A DNA stretch of 64,000 bases from Liopterus haemorrhoidalis (GCA_963971575.1 OZ020622.1:10826279-10890278); one strand, 5' to 3'; shown: positions 1 through 12,115, counted from the first letter of the stretch. Notes: generated by a model from the sequence alone, not told the origin. Made by a program: numbers and translations.

Positions 1-67
1 TAAAATTGGTAGGGGAGGAAAGGGTTGGGTTTTCGCGGGTATTTCAAATGCTTCAGTGGATATAGTT

Positions 68-217
68 GTAAGCATAATTAAATTTTATTATTAAATGAAA
101 CAATTGTTATGATTTATTTTGTCTATTTTTAATATTATTAACGACAACAATATTAAAAATAGACAAAATAAATCATAACAATTGTATCATTTAATAATAA
201 CATTTAATTATGTTTAC
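68..217. repeat. long imperfect inverted repeat (hairpin)
   Basis: Two arms of about 69 bases (68-136 and 149-217) are reverse complements with few mismatches around a 12-base loop. The inner part reads TCTATTTTTAATATT and its mirror. It could extrude as a hairpin, and may be a MITE remnant. No coding capacity. Confidence 0.85.
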
Positions 218-694
218 AATTAAGAACAAGCAGTTAGGAATTATACAGAAACAGAAAAACAATAACTAGCAGAAATAATTATTTATTAAGTAGACTAACA
301 TATAACAATATTTACTAATACTTAATATTTATGGACACTTCCATGGACAAGCCATCCAATTTTGGATTTCTAATGTTCCTCATCCACATTTTATACAATT
401 CTGGAGCCACACGTGTCTTCGGGTTTGGAAAGCGATATCTTGTAGGTTCACTACTATCACACCCCAAAACAAAGCATTTAACACCCATTTTCCGAATTAA
501 AAAATGAAATTACAAAATTACAGAAGACGATTTTGACACTAATTACAGATTTTGACGCTAATGACAGAAGCCGTAACAGGCAACATCCTGTCATGCACGT
601 AGCTATAGCGACTGGGGCGCTATTCGTGTTGGGTTATGGAACGTAATATGGTTTTCGTTTTGCCATTAGAGTTTCACCCCCCTGTTTTTGAGAC
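218..694. other. no gene seen
   Basis: AT-rich DNA with no sustained reading frame, no transposon termini and no RNA gene that I can recognise. Confidence 0.6.
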
Positions 695-1024
695 GTTCTG
701 TAAACAGCAAAAAAATTATTAAAATACACCGTGCATAAAATTAAAATGGAAAAAATTCATTAAATTAATTCATTAATTATTATTTAATTTTTAATTAATT
801 TTATTTCTTCATCATTGAAAAAAAATCAAGGAAAAACCGAGGTATATAATTTTGAATCATGACTGACGTGAATTAATCTGACAGTAAAAACGCCGCCTAA
901 AATTGTAGGGTCAGATTTTATAAACATTACGTCACAAGAACGCTCGCTCCGTTAGTGCTCTATTCATGACGTCACCATCAACTGTTCGCTCAGCGCTCGC
1001 TCTACTCTGTACAACTCGAATGCA
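695..1024 (+). repeat. 330-bp dispersed repeat, copy 1
   Basis: The same sequence is present in inverted orientation at 62232-62560, matching nearly throughout with small indels. The unit runs from GTTCTGTAAACAGC to CGAATGCA. It abuts a truncated Harbinger copy on its right side. The class of repeat is unknown. Confidence 0.8.
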
Positions 1025-1029
1025 CCCTT

Positions 1030-1892
1030 AAATAGGCGTTGAGAAATATATTTTTTTGTTTCTCTATGGAAATAAATAAATAAATTGGTAATATGACAGC
1101 TGTCGAGCCGTTAAAAAAAAAAGTCTTCGATGGTAGAAATGTTTCTTTCATTTTCATTTCTTCTGAGTAATCAGTTTCCTCAGCTACGTCATCGACACAG
1201 TACTGATCTTTTGTGAGTGGTTCTTCATATCCACTCTTGTAACGTTAAAGTTGCGTAATACTGCAGTTGCTACTATACCAATTATAATCTTATTGCTCAA
1301 ATTCGAAGCGAATATTAGAATTATTAAACATTGTATTGTAAGGTGTGGATCCCGGCTAACGTTTAATATAAAATATCCTTCCCGACATCGTTTACTTCAG
1401 CCATTTTTTCACAGAAGAAAGCCGTTTCACTAACATTTCATCCTAGGCTGCAACCACTCGTGGATACCGAGCAATTTCGTAAAATACTCGTTGAAATCTG
1501 TGTATTTAATTTTCCGTACAAGGCATGCAAAGGAAATCAGACATAAGCTAGATATTGCACGAGATACTTTTTTCATATTTTTTCTCACCGTAGACTGGTG
1601 CACTGTTATTTTGGAGTTAAGGCATTATTTCTACAATTAATAAAATTCAAACAAATTATATTTTTTCAAGTCCATTTTGCAATTTATTGTTCCAAGAAAA
1701 CATTTAATTTCTAACTTTTTGACAGTGACAGCACTTATTTGTTACTTATTCGCTACTTTGACTACGGAATAACTTATCTGCCAGATAGCATAGTTTATTC
1801 GTAGGAATAACTTTGGTGGAAAGACGCTTTATTGTTTTTATCCGTCAGATAACGTTACCAGCCACTTTATCTGAAGGTGGAAAGACCGGCCC
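1030..1892 (-). mobile_element. PIF/Harbinger-like transposon, truncated copy
   Basis: The right end carries GGGCCGGTCTTTCC, seen on its reverse strand, and is followed by TTA at 1893-1895. The interior matches 46080-47200 in inverted orientation, but the other terminus is missing and the 695-1024 repeat lies there instead. A degenerate frame contains an IVATAVLHN-like stretch typical of the C-terminal end of Harbinger (HARBI1-type) transposases. The open frame seen on the plus strand at 1251-1433 is antisense to this and is not a gene. The transposase is dead. Confidence 0.7.
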
Positions 1893-1944
1893 TTAATCGA
1901 TTACTTTAACGAAACCATAAATTTAATGAAACTTTAATGAAACC

Positions 1945-2880
1945 ATAGAACAAGTAAAGGAATTTAAATATCTGGGCTACACATTTCAGAAGAGCAACGA
2001 AGACCTGGCTCACATGAAGGAGGTGACGAAAAAGGCAAAAATAATTATGGCCAGAGTATGGGGAATAGATGAGAGATTATTCCACACTAATTTCTACAGA
2101 AGAGTTTTTATGTTTGAAGTCCTTGTAAAAAGTGTCCTCCTCTATCGACAAGAAATCTGGAGTTGGCCAGAATACGAAAAGTTAGAAAGTATCCAAGAAC
2201 AGTATCTAAGATGGAAATTGAGGTTAGACAGGCATACACCAAGTTATATTGTCCTACAGGAAACAAAACGAAAAAATCGAATATTGACTGGAAAAAGAGC
2301 GATGCTATATGAAGAAAAGATTATGATGTCAGGAAATGAAATTTTCGGAGCATGCTGGAAGGAGAAGGAAGAGGGAACAGATAAAACTAAATGGAGAAGG
2401 AAGAGACGAAACAATTTTGAATGAAATGGGTACTCACCGGAAGAAATAAGAAGAAAAAAGAGAAACCGAGAATGGTCTGTGGAAATAATCACCAGAAGAT
2501 ACACGGACGCACAAACACAAGACCAGCGAAATAGATTAGAAAGATCGCGGTACAACAGCAAATACCGAGATATCATGACGACAGGAGCCCTCAGATACCT
2601 AACTGAACCCAGCAAACAACATAAACTGGTTGCTAGGTTCAGATGCGGTAATGAAGAGAAAGCAAATTGCTACTCGTCCCTCCGAGCAAGAAAAAGCATG
2701 CCGACTTTGTCAAGAAAAAATGGAAACAAGGAAATGTAGAGAAATGCAGGAAGAAAGTAGGAGCAGAAAAGAAATTCTTGACGACACCGGAAAGGGAAAG
2801 GACTGGATGAACAAGGTTCTAGCGGCCAGAAGTCCAATTTAGTAAAGTGGGTGTTATATTAAATTGAAGCACAAATAAAT
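1945..2880 (+). pseudogene. non-LTR retrotransposon, 3' part of reverse transcriptase ORF
   Basis: The frame opens with a KYLGYTFQ motif, the conserved stretch in the thumb region of LINE reverse transcriptases. It continues through about 160 residues typical of the post-RT region, is broken near 2424, and resumes in other frames. The resumed part carries VARFRCGNEEKAN followed by a cysteine-rich KACRLCQEK segment, the C-terminal zinc-knuckle-like end of this LINE class. Related tails lie at 8047, 15060 and 35040. It is truncated at the 5' end, has several frameshifts, and probably ends at the AATAAATA-containing tail near 2878. It is not functional. The clade is uncertain. Confidence 0.75.
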
Positions 2881-3974
2881 ATGAACACTCACAGTGTTAA
2901 ATCCGTTATCGAGGTTGAACGAACCTCGATAATTCATTTAAATTGTCCTCAACACTTCCAGACTACTTCTGGTTCACTACATCCTACCAGGTTTCTCAAC
3001 CAAAATATGTTTGGGAGGTTCGTCCGACTCCGGTGTTGGTTTCCTCACGACTCCCCGTCACAAGATTTTCCCAGCTCTTATCTTAAAACTAATAATTTGA
3101 CCTCTGAACCCCATTTTTGTGGTTGTAAAAATGATCAGCTCTCCAGTTAACAACAAAAACCTTTTAACTTATCTTAAAGACTCATTATTCCGAATAATTC
3201 ATAACCCCAAATAATTAATTTTGACTCTAATTACCTACGAAGTCCATATCACTGAAAATATATGGTCGCATATCAACATCTGTTTAATATTCAACCATGT
3301 TATTGAGATAAACGCTGATAATATTTTCAACAAATCATATAATATATGTTCGTAAATTTGTTCTTTAAACATTTAACTAAAAAAATACAGACACTGATAA
3401 ATCAGCTAATCTTTGAAGATGTTTATCTTAAAATATATATTACCCATACATTGCTCATGTTTATTTGTGAGGCACGTGCGCAACTTTATGCAGCTTTTGA
3501 TGCTACGTCAAGTGTCCAGATAATTTTTTACAAAGCCTTAGTCTTATAAATTTAAAACGAATTTGCCCAGGGCATTTTACAACATAAATTTTTTTAAACT
3601 TGTGGGAAAAAAATATTCATGCATTTAAAATTCTTGTGTATACAAGGGATGGTTTTACCTTTGATGTATTTTTTATATATTAAAAAAGTTTAATGTAAAA
3701 AAAAATAATTTGTACAACTTAAGTTTTTTAAAATGTTTTTTACATGTGTTTTTTATTTAATAACTGATAATATGAAAAATATTGTTATTTTTCACTATTT
3801 TAATTGGAAAAGTGTTAAAAGTTAGGGCATCCGATATTTTCAAAGCAATTATTACTTTGAAAATTACTAATTAGCACTCTTAAATAAAAATAGTGAAAGT
3901 TCATATATATATTTTTTAAATTTTAATGGCCTTTGCTGTTTCTGCAATTAGCTAGGACATAATTATTTTTGAAA
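2881..3974. other. no gene seen; one small hairpin
   Basis: An 11-base-arm hairpin (ATCGAGGTT and mirror) sits near 2908-2934. The rest is AT-rich with only short frames of no recognisable family. Confidence 0.55.
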
Positions 3975-4050
3975 ATTTCATGCCTGAACGAGATTCGAAC
4001 CTGAGACCTTAGCAACACAGAGCATATTAAATATAATTCAGTCGTTCAAT
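3975..4050 (-). repeat. tRNA-like (possible SINE) fragment
   Basis: On the minus strand the sequence GGTTCGAATCTCG resembles a pol III box B, with a weak upstream box A. No full tRNA cloverleaf can be drawn, so it is more likely a tRNA-derived SINE fragment than a functional tRNA. Confidence 0.4.
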
Positions 4051-4057
4051 CAAAATC

Positions 4058-4640
4058 GTAAAAAAAAACATCCAACGAAAACCTTCACGAGTAGTATCCA
4101 TATTTTCCCAAACTTGTTTTTTAAACGCTGTCAACAAACTACTCGGTCAATTTATAAGCTGCCACTGATTTCACAATAACAAATGTCAAATTTTACGAAT
4201 ATAGTAATGACAAACTAGTGGTCATTTGTAAAAACATATAAGGTAACTTTCTTAGTCTTATAAATGGAACGCCCTTAAAACTTAGATTGACTTAGAAGTT
4301 AAGAATATTGATTATTTGAAGGAGAAAAACATCGAGTTAATGTCTCATTGCCCGTATTCACCTGATTTATCCTCTAACGATTTTTTCCCCAATGTCAAAC
4401 AAAAAATGCGTGGACAGCGATTTTCATCACCTCAAGAAGCTTTTGAAGCCTTCGAAAACCATGTTTTTGAGATACGAACTTCAGAGTGGAAAAAATGTTT
4501 CGAGAATTGGTTTGAACACATGCAAAAGTGTTTAAATCTTAAAGACGAATATATTGAAAAGCAATAAAACAGTTTTTCCAAAAAACATTTTTTATTTCTT
4601 AGTTTTTTTAAAAACTGCATTTGTTAATAAAATATAATGC
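4058..4640. mobile_element. rearranged DD34D mariner remnant
   Basis: Two halves of the mariner family found complete at 4970 are joined back to back. 4058-4250 is the 5' end in reverse orientation: ITR, leader and the start of the transposase (MDTTREGFRWM when read on the minus strand). 4306-4640 is the 3' end in forward orientation, encoding SPDLSSNDFF and the C-terminal KWFENWFEHMQK-type tail. The middle of the transposase is missing, so it cannot move itself. Confidence 0.75.
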
Positions 4641-4969
4641 AGATATAACCCTACATTACGTTTTATTTTTGTCATTATTTTTTTGGAGCAAGAAGAGAAG
4701 CAGTATTATAATAATGTTGGTATATAATTAAAAATTAAAACATCATATATAAAAATTTAACAACCTTTTATAGTGATATTTTACGAGTATTATAAAAATG
4801 TATATACGACTAACCTTTTCCTCTATTCAGTTAGTTAGTTAGTTAAAATTTTTGGTGCACAGCAACAAAGGCTATTTGCGCCTAACGCAGCCCATTTAAA
4901 TGACTACACTACATATTAAAAACAATAAATTAAACAATTTTTTCCTCTATTCAAATTAGTTACATACTA
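4641..4969. other. no gene seen
   Basis: AT-rich spacer with a short AGTT microsatellite (about 4830-4846). Nothing else recognised. Confidence 0.55.
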
Positions 4970-6731
4970 CGAGGGTTATCTTTAATGTTTTTACAAACGA
5001 CCACTAGATGGCAATATTGAAATGTGTCATTACTATATTTGTAAAATTGAACATTTGTTATTGTGAAATCATTGAATTCAGCTTATAAATTGACTAAGTG
5101 AGCGTTTAAAAAAAAAACAAGTTTGTGAAAAAAATGGATATTACTCATGAAGGTTTTCGTTGGATGATTTTTTACGATGTTAGTAAAGTCCTAACTCAAC
5201 AGCAATGCATAGATTCGCTTCGTTCAACTTTTGGTAATGGAGCACTATCAGAAAAGACAGTTTACAATTGGTTTGCAGAATTTCGTCGTGGTCGTGTGTC
5301 CGTCAGTGATGAATCTCGTGAAGGTCGACCAAAATCGGTTGTGATTCAAAAAAACATCGATGCTGTGCGCAAAATGATTGAAGAAGATCGGCATGTGACT
5401 TACCGTGAGATAGAGGCATCCTTTGGCATATCGCGGACTGCAATACATTCGATTTTGCGTGAACATTTAACAATGAAAAAGATCTGCTTCCGACGGAATC
5501 CGTATAATTTGACCGATGCTCAAAAAAAGTTTCGTGTTGATTGGTGTAAGGGAATGCTAGAAAAATTCAAACTAGGCACTGCAAAATCCGTATACAATAT
5601 CGTTACAGGTAACGAAACTTGGATTTATTCATATGAACCGGAAACTAAGCAACAATCCACTGTTTGGGTCTTCCATGATGAACCGAAACACACAAAAGTT
5701 GTTCGGTCACGTAGCACTTCCAAGAAAATTATTGCTTGTTTCTTCGGTTGTACTGGACATGTTGCAACCATTCCTTTAAAGTATCGAAGAAAAGTTAATG
5801 CTGAATGGTATACAACAATTTGTTTGCAAGTCATCGACAAAATCAGAAAAAACAACCAAATATCGCATCATTCTTTATCATGACAATGCAAACTCCCACA
5901 CAGCACGTCAAACGATTGATTAATTGAAGCAGAAAAACATCGAATTAATGTCTCATTGCTCGAATTCACCTGATTTATCCCCTAACGACTTTTTTGTTCC
6001 CTAATGTCAAACAAAAAATGCGTGGAAAGCGATTTACATCACCTCAAGAAGCTGTTGAAGCCTTCGAAAACCATGTTTTTGAGATACAAACTTCAGAGTG
6101 GAAAAAATGTTTCGAGAATTGGTTTGAACGCATGCAAAAGGATATAAATCTTAAAGGCGAAAATTTTGAAAAGCAATAAAACAGTCTGTTCCAAAAAAAA
6201 AATCTTAGTTTATGTAAAAAATTCAAAGGTTTAATGTCAAAAACCGACAAAAATAGGAATATTCCACATTGATATGAACTAGAAGAGTTCGCTTGGAATT
6301 TTTGATTTTTTGAGTATACAACAATTTGTTTGCCAGAAGTCATCGACAAAATCATGAAAAACGACCAAACACATCGCATCATTCTTCATCTTGACAATGC
6401 AAGCTCCCACAGAGCAGGGCAAACAATTGAAAAACATCGAATTAATGACTCATTGCTCGCATTCACCTGATTTGTCCCCTAACAACTTTTTTGTCCCCCA
6501 ATGTCAAACAAAAGAGCCGTGGAAGCGATTTACATCACCTCAAGAAGCCTTCGAAAACCATATTTTTAAGATACAAACTTCAGAGTGGAAAAAATGTTTC
6601 GAGAATTGGTTTGAACGCATGCAAAAGTATATAAATCTTAAAGGCGAAAATTTTGAAAAGCAATAAAACAGTTTGTTCCAAAAAAAAAATGTCTTTCTGA
6701 GTTTTTGTAAAAACTTAAATGGCAGCCCTCG
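4970..6731 (+). mobile_element. DD34D mariner with duplicated 3' half
   Basis: The left ITR begins CGAGGGTTATCTTT after TA; the right ITR read backwards is CGAGGGCTGCCATTT. The right-hand TA is mutated to TG. The 3' half of the transposase gene occurs twice in tandem, at about 5800-6200 and 6315-6715. Each copy encodes the HDNA/LDNA block, SPDLSPNDFF-like residues and the same C-terminal tail. A full-length mariner is about 1.3 kb, so this copy is enlarged by the duplication. It is defective because both 3' copies are frameshifted. Confidence 0.8.
5134..6178 (+). pseudogene. mariner transposase (DD34D), frameshifted
   Basis: Starting at ATG 5134 the frame encodes MDITHEGFRWM, then an N-terminal HTH region, a GRPKS linker (the mariner GRP motif) and a second HTH with TYREIEASFGISRTAIH. 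The first catalytic aspartate normally in the TGDETW motif has become asparagine (TGNETW). A frameshift near 5870 moves the second aspartate block (HDNANSHTARQ) to another frame. The third is in SPDLSPNDFF, 34 residues later. Lesions at a catalytic residue and in frame make it inactive. The product would have been a cut-and-paste transposase acting in the nucleus. Confidence 0.85.
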
Positions 6732-7370
6732 TGTAATATTTTTATATCTATAACATATTATCGTTATTTGTATTATACCTATATAAGCAATTTTGTTCAT
6801 ATTTTGACAACATGTGTAGGATATTCATCGATCTTGTAAACAATTTTACCCTTGTTCGTCTTGCTGATAATAATTTCCACTTCGGCAGCCAGGATAACAG
6901 GTGTGTTATACGGGATAATCTATCTTGTAGGAGCAACAACTATATACTAGTATGCTCTACAACTTGTTATTCCTTTCAATGTTCATTCAATATAAGTTTT
7001 CTCATTTCCATGAAATTTTTGTAATGTAAATATATTTAATGAGTTTTTCAAAACTTTTTTAAGTTTAATATTTTAATATCGCAGAAATGTCATATATTTT
7101 AATGGTTTTGTTTCTCTTTGAAAATCAAATTTTTTATTTTTGTTTCCGGATATAAATTTAAAATAGGCCTAAGGTTATATCGTTTTAATCAAGAGAGGTA
7201 TTTTCTGTTTTAATTGATACTGAATCAAAATAAACGCTGAGCATCATCTGGTTTCACGACTAATTTGGAAGTTAATAGCACTGGATGTAATTTGCAGCAA
7301 ATGGCATTTACTCCTTCTTACCATTTATCAGGAAACTTTTCTTTTTTGCTTCGAACTTAATTAGTTATAC
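6732..7370. other. no gene seen
   Basis: AT-rich sequence with short unconserved frames only. Confidence 0.55.
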
Positions 7371-7946
<576 letters not shown>

Positions 7947-8046
7947 GGACACTACAGACATAGTCCTGTTTGTGTCCGTAGACAAACATACAATATGCAT
8001 ACATACTAACATACTCAATCAGGGATATATAAGGAGGTCAGAACTA

Positions 8047-8370
8047 TAGGGGTACCAAGCTACTTGAAGGGAGAAAGAGGAAGGTCAGGAGGGAGAGTTA
8101 GGAGGATTGCCAAGCTAAGGTGCGGGGCTGAAGAGAGAGGAAATAGATATTGGAGGAAACAGGAGGAAAAGATGTGCAGGATGTGCGGGGAGGAGGAGGA
8201 AGACATAGAGCACCTCGCGAAGAGGTGTAGAGAGATGACAGTATGGTCGGGGAGCACATTAGACATGTTGCACGAAGATGGAAGGGGGATGCGAGGGAAT
8301 TAGAGGCAAGAAGGATGGAGATTGGGGAAGGATAACAGGAAGGGGTAAAGGAAAGAGGAAGGAGACCCGG
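8047..8370 (+). pseudogene. non-LTR retrotransposon C-terminal fragment
   Basis: The frame encodes YLKGERGRSGGRVRRIAKLR, then a cysteine/histidine cluster CRMCGEEEEDIEHLAKRC. This C-x2-C-x8-H-x4-C arrangement is the usual end of the LINE reverse-transcriptase ORF in this group. The same block with the same HLAKRCREMTVW core lies on the minus strand at 35040-35395. The fragment lacks the RT domain. The DD41D mariner begins immediately after it. Confidence 0.75.
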
Positions 8371-8373
8371 TGG

Positions 8374-9683
8374 GAAGGTGTCTCAAAAGAAATTTTATAT
8401 TTAGTGGATCGATTCAAAAAAAAGTAAGCCGTATATAGAAAAAATTTTTATTAATTATTAAAATACACTTTTTGGGGATTTATTTCTTAAAAATAATATC
8501 GTCTAAATGTAGACCCTCGCGTTCTCGGCACTCATTTAATCGAACAGTAAAATTACTTATGACGTCTCGGCAGGTGGACTCAGGGATGGCTGTCATTTCC
8601 TGACGGATATTTTCTTTCAAATGCGCCAGTGAAGTCGGTTTATTGGCGTAAACTTTATATTTAAGATAACCACATAGGAAAAAGTCCATAGGGGTTAAAT
8701 CTGGACTGCGTGGAGGCCAATTTATGTCACCTCTCCGGGAGATCAATTTGCCTGAGAAAATTTCACGAACACGTGGCAGAGACATATTGGACGTGTGTGA
8801 AGTTGCTCCGTCCTGTTGGAACCATGTTCTTTGGTTATAGCCAGGAAAGTTTTGCAGTTCAGGTACCAAGAAGTTGTCTAACGTCTCCACATAACGCTCT
8901 GAATTCACTGTAACTGCACGCCCCCTTTCGTCTTCAAAAAAGTAAGGGCCGATAATTCCTCGCGCCGACATCGCAGCCCATACGGTCACTTTAGGCGAAT
9001 GTAGGGGTTTCTGATGTTTGCGTTTCGGATTCATTGCACTCCAGTAGCGGCAGTTCTGCTTATTTACGTGGCCATTAAGATGAAAATGAGCTTCATCCGA
9101 AAACAAAATGTTGGTAAACGTTGAAAATCGCTCAATCACCTGATTTACGAAATTAAGCCTCTGACTGGCATCTTGGGGATTTAATTCTTGCACCAATTGA
9201 ATTTTGTAGGGGTGCAGCTTTAGGTCTTTGTGCATAATGCGATGTAATGATGATCTATGCACATTTAAAACACTTGCGCGCTTCCGAATTGAAAGGTTCG
9301 GGTCGTCACGAACAGACTGATTAACATTCTCCACGTTTTCTACCGTTCTTGATGACCTAGGTCGCCCGGATTTTGATTTATCCAGCGTTGTACCAGTCTC
9401 TTCAAACTTTTTAACCCAATGTCGAATGAGAGGAATGCTTGGCGCATCATTTAAGTGGCGAAAACCTCGAATACTGCAGAATTTTCTACGCGCTACAGTC
9501 GCCGAATCACCGTTTTTGTAAAACTCTCGCACGCATAACGCGCGGTCTGCTCCCGAGAAACGCTCCATAGCGACTGCATTCCCAAGAGCCAGGCTACCGA
9601 TTGACATAACCCCCGCGCCCCTCGGATACGTTGCGTTCACGCAGTAAGCTAAATAAATATAAAATTTCTTTTGAGACACCTTG
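8374..9683 (-). mobile_element. DD41D mariner (rosa-like), copy 1
   Basis: The two ends are inverted copies of AAGGTGTCTCAAAAGAAATT. The right end is followed by TA (9684-9685). At the left the outermost C is a G and the flanking TA is absent, so that junction is altered. Length 1310 bp, equal to copy 2 at 30640-31949. It encodes a full-length transposase. Confidence 0.88.
8480..9607 (-). CDS. Tc1/mariner transposase, DD41D type, apparently intact
   Basis: A 375-residue protein from ATG at 9607. This start (MSIGSLALG) is shared with the second copy, whereas upstream residues read through the ITR. The N-terminal third holds two HTH segments separated by SGRPRSS (residues 80-86). The catalytic triad is D171 (FSDEAHF), D266 (FQQDGATS) and D308 (SPDLTPMDFF), with exactly 41 residues between the last two. 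That spacing is typical of the rosa group of mariner relatives. No stop or frameshift is visible, so it may be active. It would bind its ITRs and integrate at TA. It differs from copy 2 at about 21 of 375 residues. Confidence 0.88.
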   Translation of the reverse strand: MSIGSLALGNAVAMERFSGADRALCVREFYKNGDSATVARRKFCSIRGFRHLNDAPSIPLIRHWVKKFEETGTTLDKSKSGRPRSSRTVENVENVNQSVRDDPNLSIRKRASVLNVHRSSLHRIMHKDLKLHPYKIQLVQELNPQDASQRLNFVNQVIERFSTFTNILFSDEAHFHLNGHVNKQNCRYWSAMNPKRKHQKPLHSPKVTVWAAMSARGIIGPYFFEDERGRAVTVNSERYVETLDNFLVPELQNFPGYNQRTWFQQDGATSHTSNMSLPRVREIFSGKLISRRGDINWPPRSPDLTPMDFFLCGYLKYKVYANKPTSLAHLKENIRQEMTAIPESTCRDVISNFTVRLNECREREGLHLDDIIFKK

Positions 9684-10517
9684 TATTGTAAAAAGAATGC
9701 ATATATTGTAAATTTAGACGATTGATGCTCATCATCTAATGTGCCACATAAAATTAAGGGGCCGACATTTAACACCTGCTCACTTACAAATTACAGCAAT
9801 AAATCTCGTGAAATAAAATTATAAATCCTGTGATTTAACGCCCACCTTCTGTTTTATAACTCGATACATGTGTAGGGCTTAAAAATTCAAAAATGTCACA
9901 AATATTTACTCGCATTTTGATAAATTAAAAACGTATTATGCTTAAATTGATCTGTTCACTATGTGTAAAATGACGGATAACTAATATTGTCGTCAATCAT
10001 CTTTTTTTCAATCACAGCGCCAACACCGGTATTGTCACTTTTCCAATATTTGTTATCAAGTTCTCTAATATTTCTTAATATTATTTCTTAATTTAGTTTT
10101 GCTTTATATTAATTTTAATTAAAACCAAACTCAACTCTCTCCCCAACATTTAATTATTTACTAAGTTCTATTTATAAAAATTCAATTTCAAGAAATTCAC
10201 GCAAATTGTGGCTATTTTTATATGAATAAATTTACCAAAACTTTAAACGGATTTTAAATCTGAAAATGATTTAAACGAATCATGACACAGTAGGAATAAA
10301 TCTCAAGATTTAAATTTTAAATTAGATCCAAATATTTTACTTTGCAAGTATCGACAGAATTCAAAAACGTAAGTATAAAATGTGTTAGTATAGATGAACA
10401 AGGCTTTAGACTTGTTTTATTCAATGTTGAATATAGTCATTTTATTCCATTTTTCTCCAGTATACTCTCAAGAAAATCTCTCTATATAGCTTCTAGCACC
10501 GTCGTCAATATTCGATG
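9684..10517. other. no gene seen
   Basis: AT-rich; short frames only, none with a recognisable family. Confidence 0.55.
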
Positions 10518-10519
10518 TA

Positions 10520-11445
10520 CAAGGGTTACCTTTTATGTTTTTACAAACGACCACTAGATGGCAATATTGAAATGCGTCATTACTATATTGGTAAAATTTT
10601 ACATTTGTTATTCTGAAATCACTGGTTGCTTATAAATTGACCAAGTAGGTTGTTGACAGTAAGCGTTTAAAACAAAAGTTTAAAAAAAAATGGATATTAC
10701 TCGTGAAGGTTTTCGTTGGATGATTTTTTACGATTTTAGTAAAGGCCTCTCAACAACAATGCATAGATTCGCTTCGTTCAATTTTTGCTAATGAAACACC
10801 GTCAGAAAAGACTGTTTACAATTGGTTTGCAGAATTTCGTCTGGTCGTGCGTCAGTGATGAATTTCGACGATGGAGGTCGACCAAAATCGGTTGTGATTC
10901 AAAAAAACATCTATGCTGTGCGCAAAATGATTGAAGATCGGCATGTGACTTACTGTGAGATAGAAGAATCCTTTGGCATATCGCAGACTGCAATACATTC
11001 AATTTTGCATGAACATTTAGCAGTGAAAAAGATCTCTTCCCGATGGATTTCGCATAATCTGACCAAAGCTCAAAATAAAGCTCGTGTTGATTGGTGTAAG
11101 GGAATGCTAAAAAAATCAACCTATGCACTGTAAAATCCGTATACAACATAGTTACAGGTGATGAAACTTGGATTTATTCATATCAACCGGAAACTAAGCA
11201 ACAATCCACTGTTTGGGACAAAAGTTGTTCGTTCACGAAGCACTTCCAAGAAAATGATCAATTGTTTTTTCGGTTGTACTGGACATGTCGCAACCATTCC
11301 TTTAGAGGATCGGAGAACAGAACTGAATGGTATACAACAATTTGTTTGTCAGGAGTCATCGACAAAATCAGGAAAAACAACCAAAAACGTCGCATCATTC
11401 TTCTTGATGACAATGCAAGCTTCCACACAGCACGTCAAACAATTG
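10520..11445 (+). pseudogene. DD34D mariner, 3'-truncated and frameshifted
   Basis: The left ITR CAAGGGTTACC follows TA at 10518-10519. The leader and ATG match the copy at 4970 (MDITREGFRWM at about 10690). The frame is broken several times, around 10750, 10850 and 11125, though fragments such as TYCEIEESFGISQTAIH and LDDNASFHTARQ remain readable. Homology stops near 11445, before the third catalytic aspartate, so no 3' ITR is present. A dead relic. Confidence 0.8.
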
Positions 11446-11724
11446 TGAGACCAAAAGACAGCCAACCAAAAAAAAAAAAAAAGAATAAATTATTGATATA
11501 ATTTTTAGACCTTCTTATATACATATATTTAAATAGCTCTAAAGATATATTGTTTGTTTTATTGCTTTATTTAAACTCTTTTAGCCAGATCTCTCTTTTT
11601 ATATATCATCTTCAGCCCATAAACGTCTCACTGTAGTCTCACCGAGCCGTAGTTTCAGGTCTACAACTCCTACGGTGACCTAATCCGGGTTGGGAGCGGT
11701 TATATATGTATGATATGCTTTTTT
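11446..11724. other. no gene seen
   Basis: Contains a short run of A (11469-11481). No other structure recognised. Confidence 0.5.
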
Positions 11725-11874
11725 TTTTATTTTTTAAAATTTTTATTATTTTAAATGAGGATGAGGTGATACGGACAAATACAAATATCCATGCCCTGGC
11801 CGGGATTCGAACCCGGAACCTTTAGCACGAGAAGCAGCGTCGCTACCACTGCGCTACTGAGGTCGGCATTTTTT
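11725..11874 (-). repeat. tRNA-derived SINE
   Basis: Read on the minus strand, the head GACCTCAGTAGCGCAGTGG contains a good box A and GGGTTCGAATCCC a canonical box B, about 35 bases apart. The downstream body ends in an A-rich tail (about 11725-11750). The tail argues for a retroposed SINE rather than a tRNA gene. A pol III promoter appears intact. Confidence 0.7.
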
Positions 11875-11884
11875 ATATATAATA

Positions 11885-12115
11885 CATCATTTTTAGAAAT
11901 AATTATTATTTTAACTTTTTAAATTTCCCATTATACTTAATTTATGTCGTATAAATAACGTAAGTGTATTATCTTCCTTGTTTGTTTCAATATCTTATTA
12001 ATCAATTCCTTTTTTATATTAAAAACCGCTATACTGTATTTGTCCTATGTAAATCGTACTCGGTTCGCAGTGCTATCTTCTCTTTTCTAATTTGAAATAG
12101 AGTATAGGTAGAAAT
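11885..12115 (+). repeat. dispersed repeat, copy 1
   Basis: Homologous to 57843-58090 in the same orientation. Shared blocks include TCGGTTCGCAG followed by GCTATCT, and an internal segment TTGTTT.TTTCAATAT that also appears near 27840. The class is unknown. Confidence 0.6.

Noticed and set aside
1251..1433. Conserved ~60-codon frame also present at 46547-46729
   Set aside because: Both lie antisense to the degraded Harbinger transposase; similarity is due to the two element copies.
8710..8913. 67-codon plus-strand frame repeated at 30976 and 53674
   Set aside because: Shadow of the DD41D transposase gene on the opposite strand, repeated because the mariner is repeated.
11790..11872. Functional tRNA gene on the minus strand
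   Set aside because: Good boxes A and B, but followed by a non-tRNA body with an A-rich tail, which indicates a SINE.
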